Below are positions 43,528 through 52,049 of a stretch of DNA of 64,000 bases, piece by piece. Under the pieces are notes generated by a model, which saw only the letters and a list, made by a program, of their open reading frames with translations, made no database searches and was not told the DNA's origin. Origin of the DNA: an uncultured Algibacter sp. (lineage in GTDB: Bacteria > Bacteroidota > Bacteroidia > Flavobacteriales > Flavobacteriaceae); NCBI RefSeq assembly GCF_947495925.1, contig NZ_CANMAU010000005.1, forward strand, positions 124,001 through 188,000. The letters are read 5' to 3'. How positions within the stretch are numbered: position 1 is the stretch's first letter; each line of letters opens with the position of its first letter. Made by a program: the position numbers and the translations under genes.

Positions 43528-43771
43528 CTATCATGATATGAAATCGTTCTAATGTCTTATATCCTACTTTAAACGAATTTAGTTGATTTTTTGTACAAAA
43601 TCAAGAAAACAAGGTGAGTATAATTCATCCTATATTTGTTAATAACTCCTATCAAATTTTAAGCCTAAAATTCTAAATTCTAAATTGAATTTTTAACTTT
43701 GTTATCAATTCAATAGGCATCATATAGATGCTGAATTAAATTCAGCAAAATTGGAACACTTTGTAGTATCG
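43528..43771 (+). repeat. Right copy of the roughly 240-bp duplication, including the dnaX start
   Basis: Pairs with 41637-41876. This copy is taken as the original because it runs into the intact dnaX reading frame and keeps the conserved start of the DnaX protein (EHFVVSARKYRP). The two copies are direct repeats separated by about 1.65 kb holding the glycoside hydrolase gene. Confidence 0.88.
43631..43638 (+). promoter_or_regulatory. Candidate -7 promoter element for dnaX (TATATTTG)
   Basis: An exact TAnnTTTG word 112 bp before the dnaX TTG start, inside the right duplication copy. The corresponding place in the left copy has lost the match. No convincing TTG box at normal spacing. Confidence 0.35.
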
Positions 43772-45484
43772 GCTAGAAAATACAGGCCCCAAACGTTTAA
43801 AGACGTGGTTGGGCAGCAAGCCATTACAAACACTTTGCTTAATGCCATTGATAATAATCATTTAGCACAAGCCCTACTATTTACAGGGCCACGAGGTGTA
43901 GGTAAAACAACTTGCGCTAGAATTTTAGCTAAAATGATTAATAGTGATGGTTCTGAATCGGTTGATGAAGATTTTGCTTTTAATATTTTTGAATTAGATG
44001 CCGCATCCAATAACTCGGTTGACGACATTAGAAGTTTAACAGATCAAGTTAGAATTCCCCCACAAGTTGGTAAATACAAAGTCTATATTATTGATGAGGT
44101 TCATATGCTCTCGCAAGCGGCCTTTAATGCCTTTCTTAAGACTTTAGAAGAACCACCAAAGCATTGTATTTTTATTTTGGCTACTACTGAAAAGCATAAA
44201 ATAATACCAACGATTCTATCGCGCTGCCAGATATTTGACTTTAAACGTATTACCGTTAAAGATGCTAAAGAATATCTTAAATACATTGCTGAAGAACAAA
44301 GTATAACTGCTGAAGATGACGCTTTGCATATTATTGCGCAAAAAGCAGATGGTGCCATGCGTGATGCTTTATCTATTTTTGATAGAGTGGTTAGTTTTTC
44401 TGGAAAAAACTTAACAAGACAGGCCGTTACGGAGAATTTAAATGTCCTTGATTACGATACTTATTTTACAAGTACAGATCTAGTTTTAGAGAATAAAATA
44501 CCAGAATTATTACTTCAATTTAACACGACACTTTCTAAAGGTTTTGACGGACATCACTTTATTGCTGGTTTAGCCTCTCATTTTAGAGATTTACTGGTTA
44601 GTAAAACAGAAGAAACCATCGAACTTCTTGAAGTTGGCGACCAAACTAAAGCTAAATATTTAGATCAAGCTAAAAAAGCTTCTCAAGCCTTCCTCATGCA
44701 AGGTATCAATCTTGCCAATGAGTGCGATCTCAAATATAAAACGAGTAAAAATCAACGTTTACTCGTTGAACTTTGCCTTATGCAGCTTGCCTCTATCACT
44801 TTTGATGGAGAAAAAAAAAATAGCAAACATTACATAATTCCAGCTTCGTATTTTAAGAATAAAGGAATTAAGCCTATTCCTGTTCAAGTACCTTCAAAAA
44901 GGGAGCATGATGTTGCTTCTTCTAAAACTGACAGTCAATTTACTGAAACCAGGGAAAACACAAAGGAAGTTGTTGAAAAATTTCAAGTAAAAGAACCTCC
45001 AAAAATTATACTCAAACAGGAAGGTAAAAGAAGGTCTGGATTATCTTTAAGCAGTATTCGAGCTAAAAAAGAGCATCAAATTAAACAAATGGAAGTTGTT
45101 ATTAACGAAGAAGAACTTCCTAAAGAACCCTTTACTGAAGAGGCATTTATTGTAGTTTGGAATGAGTATATCGATAAATTACGAAAAGATGGTAAACATA
45201 ATTTGGCATCAATTTTATCAATTGATGTTCCAAAAGTAAAACGTAGCATAGCACATTTAGAATTCCCAAATGCAACAAACAAGGTAGAAGTTGAACGCCA
45301 ACAATATGATCTTTTAGGTTATGTTAGAAAAGCTTTAAATAACTTCGATATTAGCTTAGCCATAACTATTAATGAAGTTATGGAAAAGCAATATGCGTAT
45401 ACAACTCTTGAAAAATTTGAGAAACTTAAGGATAAAAATCCTAATATTGATATTTTAAGAAAAACTTTCGATTTAGATGTATAA
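43751..45484 (+). CDS. dnaX: DNA polymerase III subunit gamma/tau
   Basis: 577 residues. AAA+ clamp-loader core: FTGPRGVGKTTCARILAK (Walker A), IIDEVHMLSQAAFNAFLKTL (Walker B) and ATTEKHKIIPTILSRCQIFDF (sensor 1 and arginine finger). The start is the TTG at 43751: the frame has no nearby ATG, and the residues after it match the DnaX N-terminus. The four-Cys zinc module normally between Walker A and ELDAASNNSVDDIR is absent; only INSDGSESVDEDFAFNIF is present. The C-terminal tau-like part (about 370-577) is variable. Confidence 0.95.
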   Translation: MEHFVVSARKYRPQTFKDVVGQQAITNTLLNAIDNNHLAQALLFTGPRGVGKTTCARILAKMINSDGSESVDEDFAFNIFELDAASNNSVDDIRSLTDQVRIPPQVGKYKVYIIDEVHMLSQAAFNAFLKTLEEPPKHCIFILATTEKHKIIPTILSRCQIFDFKRITVKDAKEYLKYIAEEQSITAEDDALHIIAQKADGAMRDALSIFDRVVSFSGKNLTRQAVTENLNVLDYDTYFTSTDLVLENKIPELLLQFNTTLSKGFDGHHFIAGLASHFRDLLVSKTEETIELLEVGDQTKAKYLDQAKKASQAFLMQGINLANECDLKYKTSKNQRLLVELCLMQLASITFDGEKKNSKHYIIPASYFKNKGIKPIPVQVPSKREHDVASSKTDSQFTETRENTKEVVEKFQVKEPPKIILKQEGKRRSGLSLSSIRAKKEHQIKQMEVVINEEELPKEPFTEEAFIVVWNEYIDKLRKDGKHNLASILSIDVPKVKRSIAHLEFPNATNKVEVERQQYDLLGYVRKALNNFDISLAITINEVMEKQYAYTTLEKFEKLKDKNPNIDILRKTFDLDV

Positions 45485-46064
45485 AATATTAAAAAACAAT
45501 ACATTAACTGTTTTTGTTCTACTTGCTGTTTTTGCGTTTTTTAGTTGTGATGGTCGATATAGAAAATTTAAAAGTCCTACAGAAGTATTGGCAGAATCAA
45601 ATCTTACAAATGCTTTTAAAAAGCAAGTAAGATTTGTGCCTGAACAACCAATTGAAATTGTAACAGATACCATTATGAATAATGGTTTTCAGGTGAAAAT
45701 AAAATACCATTCTTTAAAAGATAATTATATTAAAGAAACCTTTGATGTTTCGGAGAATTCGGGCGTTAGTACATTTTATAGTAATTTTGAAGCTAAAGTT
45801 GATATTATTAAAGATGGTAGTTATTGTAATGACTTCATTCTAAATAAGGCTTTTTTAAAAGATTTTCAATACCCTACATTTTGGAATAAAGCAATCATGC
45901 AATTTGTTTGGGTTAATTTTGAAGCGTCAACAGAAAATATACTATGCTTGAATACGACCTTTAGAATACCAAATACTGAAACCTTTAAAGATTTTATAAT
46001 CACGATAGACAAAAAAGGTGTCGTTCAAATTAAGGAAAATATTTTTTTAGCTAAAACCGTGTAA
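45477..46064 (+). CDS. Lipoprotein of unknown function
   Basis: 195 residues. The N-terminus MYKILKNNTLTVFVLLAVFAFFSC has a lipobox Cys near residue 24. The mature part holds YRKFKSPTEVLAESN, VKIKYHSLKDNYIKETF and LNKAFLKDFQYPTFWNKAIMQ, which resemble a DUF4738-like pattern, but I am not certain. The start overlaps dnaX by 8 bp. Followed by miaE after 3 bp, so it is part of a dnaX-lipoprotein-miaE run. Confidence 0.65.
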   Translation: MYKILKNNTLTVFVLLAVFAFFSCDGRYRKFKSPTEVLAESNLTNAFKKQVRFVPEQPIEIVTDTIMNNGFQVKIKYHSLKDNYIKETFDVSENSGVSTFYSNFEAKVDIIKDGSYCNDFILNKAFLKDFQYPTFWNKAIMQFVWVNFEASTENILCLNTTFRIPNTETFKDFIITIDKKGVVQIKENIFLAKTV

Positions 46065-46067
46065 ATT

Positions 46068-46649
46068 ATGCTAGGATTAAAACTACCAACTGATCCACGT
46101 TGGGTAAATATTGTAGAAAAAAATATTGAAGAAATACTTACTGATCATGCTTTTTGCGAGCAGAAGGCTACGAGTACTGCAATATCACTAATAGTAAGTT
46201 TTCCAGAATACACAGAGTTAATTCAAGAAATGGTAGCTCTTGTTAAAGAGGAAATAAGCCATTTTAAAATGGTACATGATAAAATACTAGAACGTGGCTG
46301 GGTATTAGGCAGAGACCGACGTGATGACTACGTTATAGAACTGGTTAAATTCTTTCCTAAAGGCGGTAGTAGAACCACTCAGCTTGTGCACAGATTACTA
46401 TATGCGGCATTAATAGAAGCCAGAAGCTGTGAACGCTTTAGGTTGCTTTCAGAAGAACTTAAAGATAAAGAATTAGCCGATTTTTATAGGAATCTTATGG
46501 TAAGTGAAGCTAACCACTATACCATGTTTTTAGGCTTTGCCAGACAATATGGAAATAAAAAAGAAGTTGATGCCAAATGGCAGCAACTTCTTGAATATGA
46601 AGCTAAAATAATAAGTAATTTAGGTACTTCTGAAAAAGTACATGGTTAA
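46068..46649 (+). CDS. miaE: tRNA 2-methylthio-N6-isopentenyl-adenosine(37) hydroxylase
   Basis: 193 residues. Ferritin-like di-iron protein: DHAFCEQKATSTAISLI, EEISHFKMVHDKI (ExxH), IEARSCERFRLLSEEL and SEANHYTMFLGFARQYG (ExxH). It hydroxylates the modified A37 next to the anticodon of tRNAs reading UNN codons. Length matches the family. Its stop overlaps the convergent outer-membrane gene by 4 bp. Confidence 0.93.
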   Translation: MLGLKLPTDPRWVNIVEKNIEEILTDHAFCEQKATSTAISLIVSFPEYTELIQEMVALVKEEISHFKMVHDKILERGWVLGRDRRDDYVIELVKFFPKGGSRTTQLVHRLLYAALIEARSCERFRLLSEELKDKELADFYRNLMVSEANHYTMFLGFARQYGNKKEVDAKWQQLLEYEAKIISNLGTSEKVHG

Positions 46650-47236
46650 AATTTATAACCAATTCCTACTTGAATATTAGTGTTTTTTGCGGTTAGACCT
46701 ACATTATCATTAAACACATTTCTAAATCCGTAAGTATAACGTGCATCAACAAACAGCGCATAATTAAGTCTATATTCTAGACCTGCAACACCAGAGTATG
46801 CCATATTATTGGATAGGTCCCCTTCTTTATGAACTTTTAATCCCACTTGAGGTCCTACACCAGCATGAATTTTATTGCTTAACTTAAATCTAAACAAAAT
46901 TGGGGCTTGGATATAATCTAAATGAAGTGGTTCTGCTTTGGCTCCTTCCGCCGAAAACTGCAGTTCCGGCATTAACGAAAATGTTTTAGAAAATCGGATA
47001 CAGGCAAGAAAGCCAATAAATACACTATTCCTGTGCTTGTTATCAAAAGCTATAGTTTCATCGAAGTCTAAATTTGAAATATTCAAACCGCCTCTAATAC
47101 CATATTTAACGCTTTTAGATCCTGAATTAGTCTGCTGAACTTTAACCGTATCCTTCGCCTGATTAGTTAATTCTTCTTGCGAAAATCCATAAATTGAAAA
47201 ACAAAATAGAATTGCTGATAGTAGTGCTTTTTTCAT
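46646..47236 (-). CDS. Small outer-membrane beta-barrel protein
   Basis: 196 residues. Signal peptide MKKALLSAILFCFSIYGFSQ. It has repeated barrel strands (KYGIRGGLNISNLDF, SVFIGFLACIRFSKTFSLMPELQFS, HAGVGPQVGLKVHKEG) and ends with KNTNIQVGIGYKF, with a terminal Phe. Typical of the OmpW/porin-T-like (outer membrane beta-barrel) proteins of Bacteroidota. Function unknown. Confidence 0.8.
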   Translation of the reverse strand: MKKALLSAILFCFSIYGFSQEELTNQAKDTVKVQQTNSGSKSVKYGIRGGLNISNLDFDETIAFDNKHRNSVFIGFLACIRFSKTFSLMPELQFSAEGAKAEPLHLDYIQAPILFRFKLSNKIHAGVGPQVGLKVHKEGDLSNNMAYSGVAGLEYRLNYALFVDARYTYGFRNVFNDNVGLTAKNTNIQVGIGYKF

Positions 47237-47406
47237 CTGTTTATGTTTTATTAAATCTATCAGATGTAATTAGCCATTTATATAAAGTTTAATATGGCTT
47301 ATTTCATTATTAATAGATTTGGGTATTAATTAATAACAATAATTGTGGTACGAATATATATTATAAATCCAAAAAAGAACAATTATAAAAGCTAAAGTGC
47401 ACAATT

Positions 47407-48312
47407 CTACTGTGTATTGCTCGAAACCGTATCATAATAGATACTTTTTATTATTCCATCTGCTAATCCAATTTTTGGAACATAAATATTCTTAGCTCCG
47501 CTCCATTTCATAGCTGACAAATAAATCCTCATAGCAGGTATAATCACATCAGCCCTATCCTGATTTAAATCAAGTTCTGTTATGCGCTCCTCGTAAGAGT
47601 AGTTTTGAAGTGTATTATAATATGACGTCATATAGAAATATGAAAGCGGCTTTCCCATAGATTTTCCAGAGATTTTAAATATTTTATTAATGTTTCCGCC
47701 AGAACCAATAACCGATATTTTATCATATTCCCTGGCATTTTTACCAATCCATTCTCTTAGTTCTTGCCATGCTTCATTTTTAACCATGTCATTCAGTAAC
47801 CTAACCGTACCAATTTTAAATGATTTGGAGGCTATCTGTTCTCCTTTATTGATAACAGTAAATTCTGTACTACCACCTCCAACATCAACATAAAGATATG
47901 TTTTATTAGGATCTATAAATTTATTTAAATCTGTAGCAGCAATTATTGCGGCTTCCTCCTCACCTCCAATAATATCAATACTTAAACCTGCATGCTCTAA
48001 TACTAAATCAACCACCTTTTTACCGTTGACTGACTCTCGCATTGCCGATGTTGCGCAGGCTTTATACTTTACCACTTTATGAGACTTCATAAGCAATTTA
48101 AAAGCTAACATAGTATCCAGCATACGCTGCGTATTCTCTTTAGATATTTTATTTTTTATGAAAACATCTGCTCCCAAACGTATGGGAACCCTAACAAGAG
48201 AGTTTTTTTTAAATTGAACTGGTTTGCCTTTTTGCTCTATAATATTGGAAATCAAAAGTCTTACGGCATTCGAACCTATATCTATGGCCGCATATTTTTT
48301 AATGGAAAGCAT
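47407..48312 (-). CDS. Ppx/GppA-family exopolyphosphatase
   Basis: 301 residues. ASKHA-fold motifs AAIDIGSNAVRLLI, EEEAAIIAATDLN, and YVDVGGGSTEFTVIN, then VIGSGGNINKIFK. It is shorter than E. coli Ppx (513 residues) because it lacks the C-terminal domains, as in many Bacteroidota. It degrades polyphosphate or acts as a guanosine pentaphosphate phosphatase. It lies 3 bp downstream of ppk1, which supports the polyphosphate role. Confidence 0.9.
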   Translation of the reverse strand: MLSIKKYAAIDIGSNAVRLLISNIIEQKGKPVQFKKNSLVRVPIRLGADVFIKNKISKENTQRMLDTMLAFKLLMKSHKVVKYKACATSAMRESVNGKKVVDLVLEHAGLSIDIIGGEEEAAIIAATDLNKFIDPNKTYLYVDVGGGSTEFTVINKGEQIASKSFKIGTVRLLNDMVKNEAWQELREWIGKNAREYDKISVIGSGGNINKIFKISGKSMGKPLSYFYMTSYYNTLQNYSYEERITELDLNQDRADVIIPAMRIYLSAMKWSGAKNIYVPKIGLADGIIKSIYYDTVSSNTQ

Positions 48313-48315
48313 ATA

Positions 48316-50385
48316 TTATTCTTCTAATTTTTTTAAATAATAATCGTATACAGCATATTGAGATCGTACTTTTTCATTGCCATTAACTCTATACTCATTT
48401 TCTTGTGAATCGTTTAATAGTCTTGCTTTTACGTTATCGTTCCAACTTATATTAAATGTTTCGATGATTTCTCTTTTAATATCTTCATCATAAATAGGAC
48501 AACTCACCTCTACTCTATTGTCTATATTTCTGGTCATCCAGTCTGCAGAGGAAATATACAATTTTGTATCTCCACTATGTCCAAAGATATAAATTCTAGA
48601 ATGCTCTAAGAATTTATCGATAACACTTATAACTTCTATATTTTCACTCATACCTTTCACGCCGGGAATCAAACAACAAAGCCCTCTCACTATCATTTGA
48701 ATTTTCACTCCTGCTCTACTTGCTTCATAGAGTTTATCAATCATAGGGTAGCTGGAAATACTATTCATTTTTAAGCGAATTAGTCCCGTTTTTCCATTTT
48801 TTACATTTTCAATCTCGTCATCAATTAATTTAAATACAGATTTCTGAGTATAATGCGGGGAGACAATAAGATGCTTGTAAGTATTAATTTTATAATTGGT
48901 TAAGAAAAAATCGAAAATCTTATTTACATCCTTTAATATTTTTTGACTTGAAGTAAATAAAGTATAGTCCGTATATATTTTAGCCGTAGACTCATTAAAA
49001 TTACCCGTACTAATAAAGCCATAACGCTTTATTTTTTTGCCTTCTTCACGCTCAATAACACACATTTTACTATGCACTTTAAGTCCAGCTACTCCAAATA
49101 TTAAATTCACGCCTTCATCTTCCATTTGCTGTGCATAATCAATATTAGCCTGCTCATCGAATCTAGCACGGAGCTCAATAGAAACTGTTACAGATTTACC
49201 ATTAATAGCAGCATTAATTAAGGAACTTGCAATATGAGATATTTCCGCTAAGCGATAAATAGTTATTTTAATAGTTTTAACTTTAGGATCTAAAGCTGCT
49301 TCTCTCAAGAACTTAACCACATATGAAAACGTTTGGTAAGGTGCATAAAGTAAATAATCTTTATTTGCAATTGCTTTGAAAATACTATCCTGCAAGCTTA
49401 GCCCTTTAATGGGTAAAGCTTCAATTTTATCATACATCAAATCTGTTCTTCCTAAACTGGGAAATCCCATATAATCTCTTCGATTATGATATCTGCCTCC
49501 AGGAATAATACTATCTGTATCATCTATCCCCATTTTCGACATTAAATATTTTAAAGTTTCATCGTTTATAGTTTTATCATAAACAAACCTAACCGGTTCA
49601 CCAACTTGACGATGTTTAACACTGTCTGATATTTTTTCAATAAAGCTTTTACTTAAATCACTTTCAAAATCTAACTCACCATCTCTAGTAATTTTAATCA
49701 TGTGAGCTGAAATACTGGTATACTCGAAAATATTGAAAATATCACTTAAGCAATGCCTTAGTAAATCGTCTACCATTATTATAAAATTCTTATCGCCTTG
49801 TTTTGGTAAAACCACAAAACGATCGACCGATTTTGGTATTTCGATTAAGGCAAATTGTTTTATATTTTCTGGCATAAGCATTTTTACGGCCAAATATGCA
49901 CCACTGTCTTTCAAGTTCGGTAATACTACTGAATCGTTAAGAATAATCGTTACCAATGCAGGACTAACTACTCTTATAAAATATTGCTTTATAAAATCGT
50001 GTTGCGCATCATCAATCTGCGTTTCATCAATGATATAAATATTTTCTTTTTTTAATTCTTCGTCAATTTCCTCGAGTATTCCAACACTTTCACTTTGTTG
50101 CTTTATAACTATTTGAGTAATAATTTCAAGAAGTTCTTTAGCCTTAATACCCCCTAGTTGATTCTTTCCTCCTTTACCGGCCTCAACAATTCTTTTAACC
50201 GTAGCATATCTTACTTTAAAAAACTCATCTAAATTATTAGAAAATATTCCCAAAAAACGCAATCTTTCAATTAACGGAACTGTTTCGTCTTGAGCCTCTT
50301 GCAAAACTCTAGCATTAAATTGTAGCCAGCTAATTTCTCTATTTATATATCTATTATTTTTGGAAATTTCAGGTTTAGTCATCAA
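48316..50385 (-). CDS. ppk1: Polyphosphate kinase 1
   Basis: 689 residues, normal length. N-terminal YINREISWLQFNARVLQEA, then FSNNLDEFFKVRYATVKR. The phospholipase-D-like catalytic part has KVHSKMCVIER with the autophosphorylated His, and EHSRIYIFGHSG with the second His. It makes polyphosphate from ATP reversibly. Cotranscribed with the Ppx-like gene (3-bp gap), with sixA following upstream after about 140 bp. Confidence 0.95.
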   Translation of the reverse strand: MMTKPEISKNNRYINREISWLQFNARVLQEAQDETVPLIERLRFLGIFSNNLDEFFKVRYATVKRIVEAGKGGKNQLGGIKAKELLEIITQIVIKQQSESVGILEEIDEELKKENIYIIDETQIDDAQHDFIKQYFIRVVSPALVTIILNDSVVLPNLKDSGAYLAVKMLMPENIKQFALIEIPKSVDRFVVLPKQGDKNFIIMVDDLLRHCLSDIFNIFEYTSISAHMIKITRDGELDFESDLSKSFIEKISDSVKHRQVGEPVRFVYDKTINDETLKYLMSKMGIDDTDSIIPGGRYHNRRDYMGFPSLGRTDLMYDKIEALPIKGLSLQDSIFKAIANKDYLLYAPYQTFSYVVKFLREAALDPKVKTIKITIYRLAEISHIASSLINAAINGKSVTVSIELRARFDEQANIDYAQQMEDEGVNLIFGVAGLKVHSKMCVIEREEGKKIKRYGFISTGNFNESTAKIYTDYTLFTSSQKILKDVNKIFDFFLTNYKINTYKHLIVSPHYTQKSVFKLIDDEIENVKNGKTGLIRLKMNSISSYPMIDKLYEASRAGVKIQMIVRGLCCLIPGVKGMSENIEVISVIDKFLEHSRIYIFGHSGDTKLYISSADWMTRNIDNRVEVSCPIYDEDIKREIIETFNISWNDNVKARLLNDSQENEYRVNGNEKVRSQYAVYDYYLKKLEE

Positions 50386-50410
50386 ATAGTATTTAATATT
50401 AATTGCTAAA

Positions 50411-50418
50411 CAAATATA
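50411..50418 (-). promoter_or_regulatory. Candidate -7 promoter element for ppk1-ppx (TATATTTG on the minus strand)
   Basis: The complement of CAAATATA is an exact TAnnTTTG word, 26 bp ahead of the ppk1 start, in the 140-bp gap after sixA. No clear TTG partner. Confidence 0.4.
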
Positions 50419-50525
50419 TTCTATTTATCATAAATATTATATCTTTAAGGACTAAGGAATTCCTAAAAATTTTGAGTTTTATTGGGAAAATTAAAACTAT
50501 CTGATTTCATAGAAAACAATAGATA

Positions 50526-51011
50526 TTACTTTAAATCTCTGGGGAATAATATTTTAATGGTTTTGCCTTGTTCTAAATGTATCCAATTGAAAATATCAAA
50601 CTCAATTATTGTAACACCACAAGTAGGTACATTATCAATGTGCTCACTTCCATAGGCATTAACAAATGAAGTAATAGCATGGTTGTGACCAAAGATCATA
50701 AGATTATGCACAGAATTATCGCAATTTTTTATAACGTTGATTAATTCTTTACCAACAAAATCATATAAATTATGATTATAACGGACAATTTCGGGATCAA
50801 TATTAAGGCCTGCAATAAAAATATCTGCTGTTTGAATAGTTCTTTTAGCATCACTACAAATTACACTATCAATACTTATAATGCTACTTATTAAATGGTT
50901 AGACACTAGATTAGCATCTTTTAAGCCACGCGTAATAAGAGGTCTTTCATGATCAATAACATCATATTCCCAAGAAGATTTAGCATGCCGTATTAGAATA
51001 AGTCTTTTCAT
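50526..51011 (-). CDS. sixA: SixA-like phosphohistidine phosphatase
   Basis: 161 residues of the histidine-phosphatase fold, starting MKRLILIRHAKSSWEYDVID with the R-H-A catalytic His (RHG family). HNLMIFGHNHAITSFVNAYG holds the second active-site His. It removes phosphate from phosphohistidine; in E. coli SixA acts on phosphorelay or PTS proteins. It lies directly upstream of ppk1 in the same direction. Three TATCGATAAAATG words lie immediately before its ATG. Confidence 0.88.
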   Translation of the reverse strand: MKRLILIRHAKSSWEYDVIDHERPLITRGLKDANLVSNHLISSIISIDSVICSDAKRTIQTADIFIAGLNIDPEIVRYNHNLYDFVGKELINVIKNCDNSVHNLMIFGHNHAITSFVNAYGSEHIDNVPTCGVTIIEFDIFNWIHLEQGKTIKILFPRDLK

Positions 51012-51014
51012 ATA

Positions 51015-51087
51015 TATCGATAAAATGCATTTTTTGTCGTTAAAAAGATAATTTTATCGATAAAATGTTTTATTTATCGATAAAATG
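51015..51087. promoter_or_regulatory. Three repeats of TATCGATAAAATG (candidate operator cluster) upstream of sixA
   Basis: Copies at 51015-51027, 51055-51067 and 51075-51087, spaced 40 and 20 bp, that is close to whole helical turns. The middle copy sits in the 16-bp perfect palindrome ATTTTATCGATAAAAT. The first copy begins 4 bp before the sixA ATG (reading leftward). Such phased palindromes are typical of a dimeric regulator binding cooperatively. A shorter TATCGATA also occurs near 51210. The rest of the 507-bp gap to the next gene holds no gene I can see. Confidence 0.6.
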
Positions 51088-51518
51088 TGATTTATTTGTT
51101 CTTTAGAGTCTTAAAAGACATAATGATTGTGTTCTTTAAAAATAGCAATAATCTGATTTATAGTAAGTTATTTTTTATGAAATTAACAAGCGATAAAACT
51201 TTTAATTATATCGATAATAGGACATGTTTTAACCTTTAATCGAATATTTATGTGATTTGCCATTTTTTTTTGAACACCTATTATCATATATGTTCTTTTG
51301 CTAGACCTACTTAAAAATGAAATTTATGACCCCAATTGAATCAGAGTGTTATTTAACACTTAAATTTAGAAGTACCTCTTTTCTTGTTTTCCCCTCAAAA
51401 ACTTGTATTGATTTTTTATTAACAAACTGTATTAGCAATAGTTATGGCATTTAGTTGCCCTATATTGTCCTAGAATATACTTTAACAGAACAAGCCAATA
51501 TTTTAATCTTACTGAGCC

Positions 51519-52016
51519 ATGAAAAACAAATCTGCCTTTAAACTTTCTTTTCTTTTAGTATTTTTTTCTATTTACTTATTGCCATCAAGTTATATGATGG
51601 GACAGGATAGAGATATTTTTGAAATTTCAGATAATTCTGGTTTTGACCAAAATGATAGAGAAGATTTCTATGATTTAGCATTTAATTTAAAAACTACTGT
51701 TTACCTAAAAGGCAACAAGGTTGAGAATAAGTATGGTGAAGGAGATGTTGTAAAGATTTCTTTAGAAGATATTAATTCAACCGATATCTTAGTCTTAAAT
51801 CAAATGGAATATAAGTCTGCTGAATTGATTACTATTAAGATTAAGAACGTTAACGAACTTAGCAGCAAAATAGATTTAACAGAATTATCAGAGATGACAA
51901 ATTTAAAGTTCATTTTTATCAAATGTCTTTTTAAAACAAGCTCTCAGCAGATTGAAAGCTTTATTTCGGCAAATCCTAATGTTAGGATATTTTATTTTGC
52001 TCAAAATCCACATTAA
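51519..52016 (+). CDS. Secreted protein of unknown function
   Basis: 165 residues, signal peptide MKNKSAFKLSFLLVFFSIYLLPSSYMMGQ. The mature part is acidic and leucine-rich-like near the end (LTELSEMTNLKFIFIKCLF). I recognise no family. It opens a rightward cluster of T9SS-related genes, with 33 bp to the giant repeat protein. Confidence 0.7.
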   Translation: MKNKSAFKLSFLLVFFSIYLLPSSYMMGQDRDIFEISDNSGFDQNDREDFYDLAFNLKTTVYLKGNKVENKYGEGDVVKISLEDINSTDILVLNQMEYKSAELITIKIKNVNELSSKIDLTELSEMTNLKFIFIKCLFKTSSQQIESFISANPNVRIFYFAQNPH

Positions 52017-52049
52017 TAGTTATTTGATCCATTTTAAAAAAGTAGTCAA

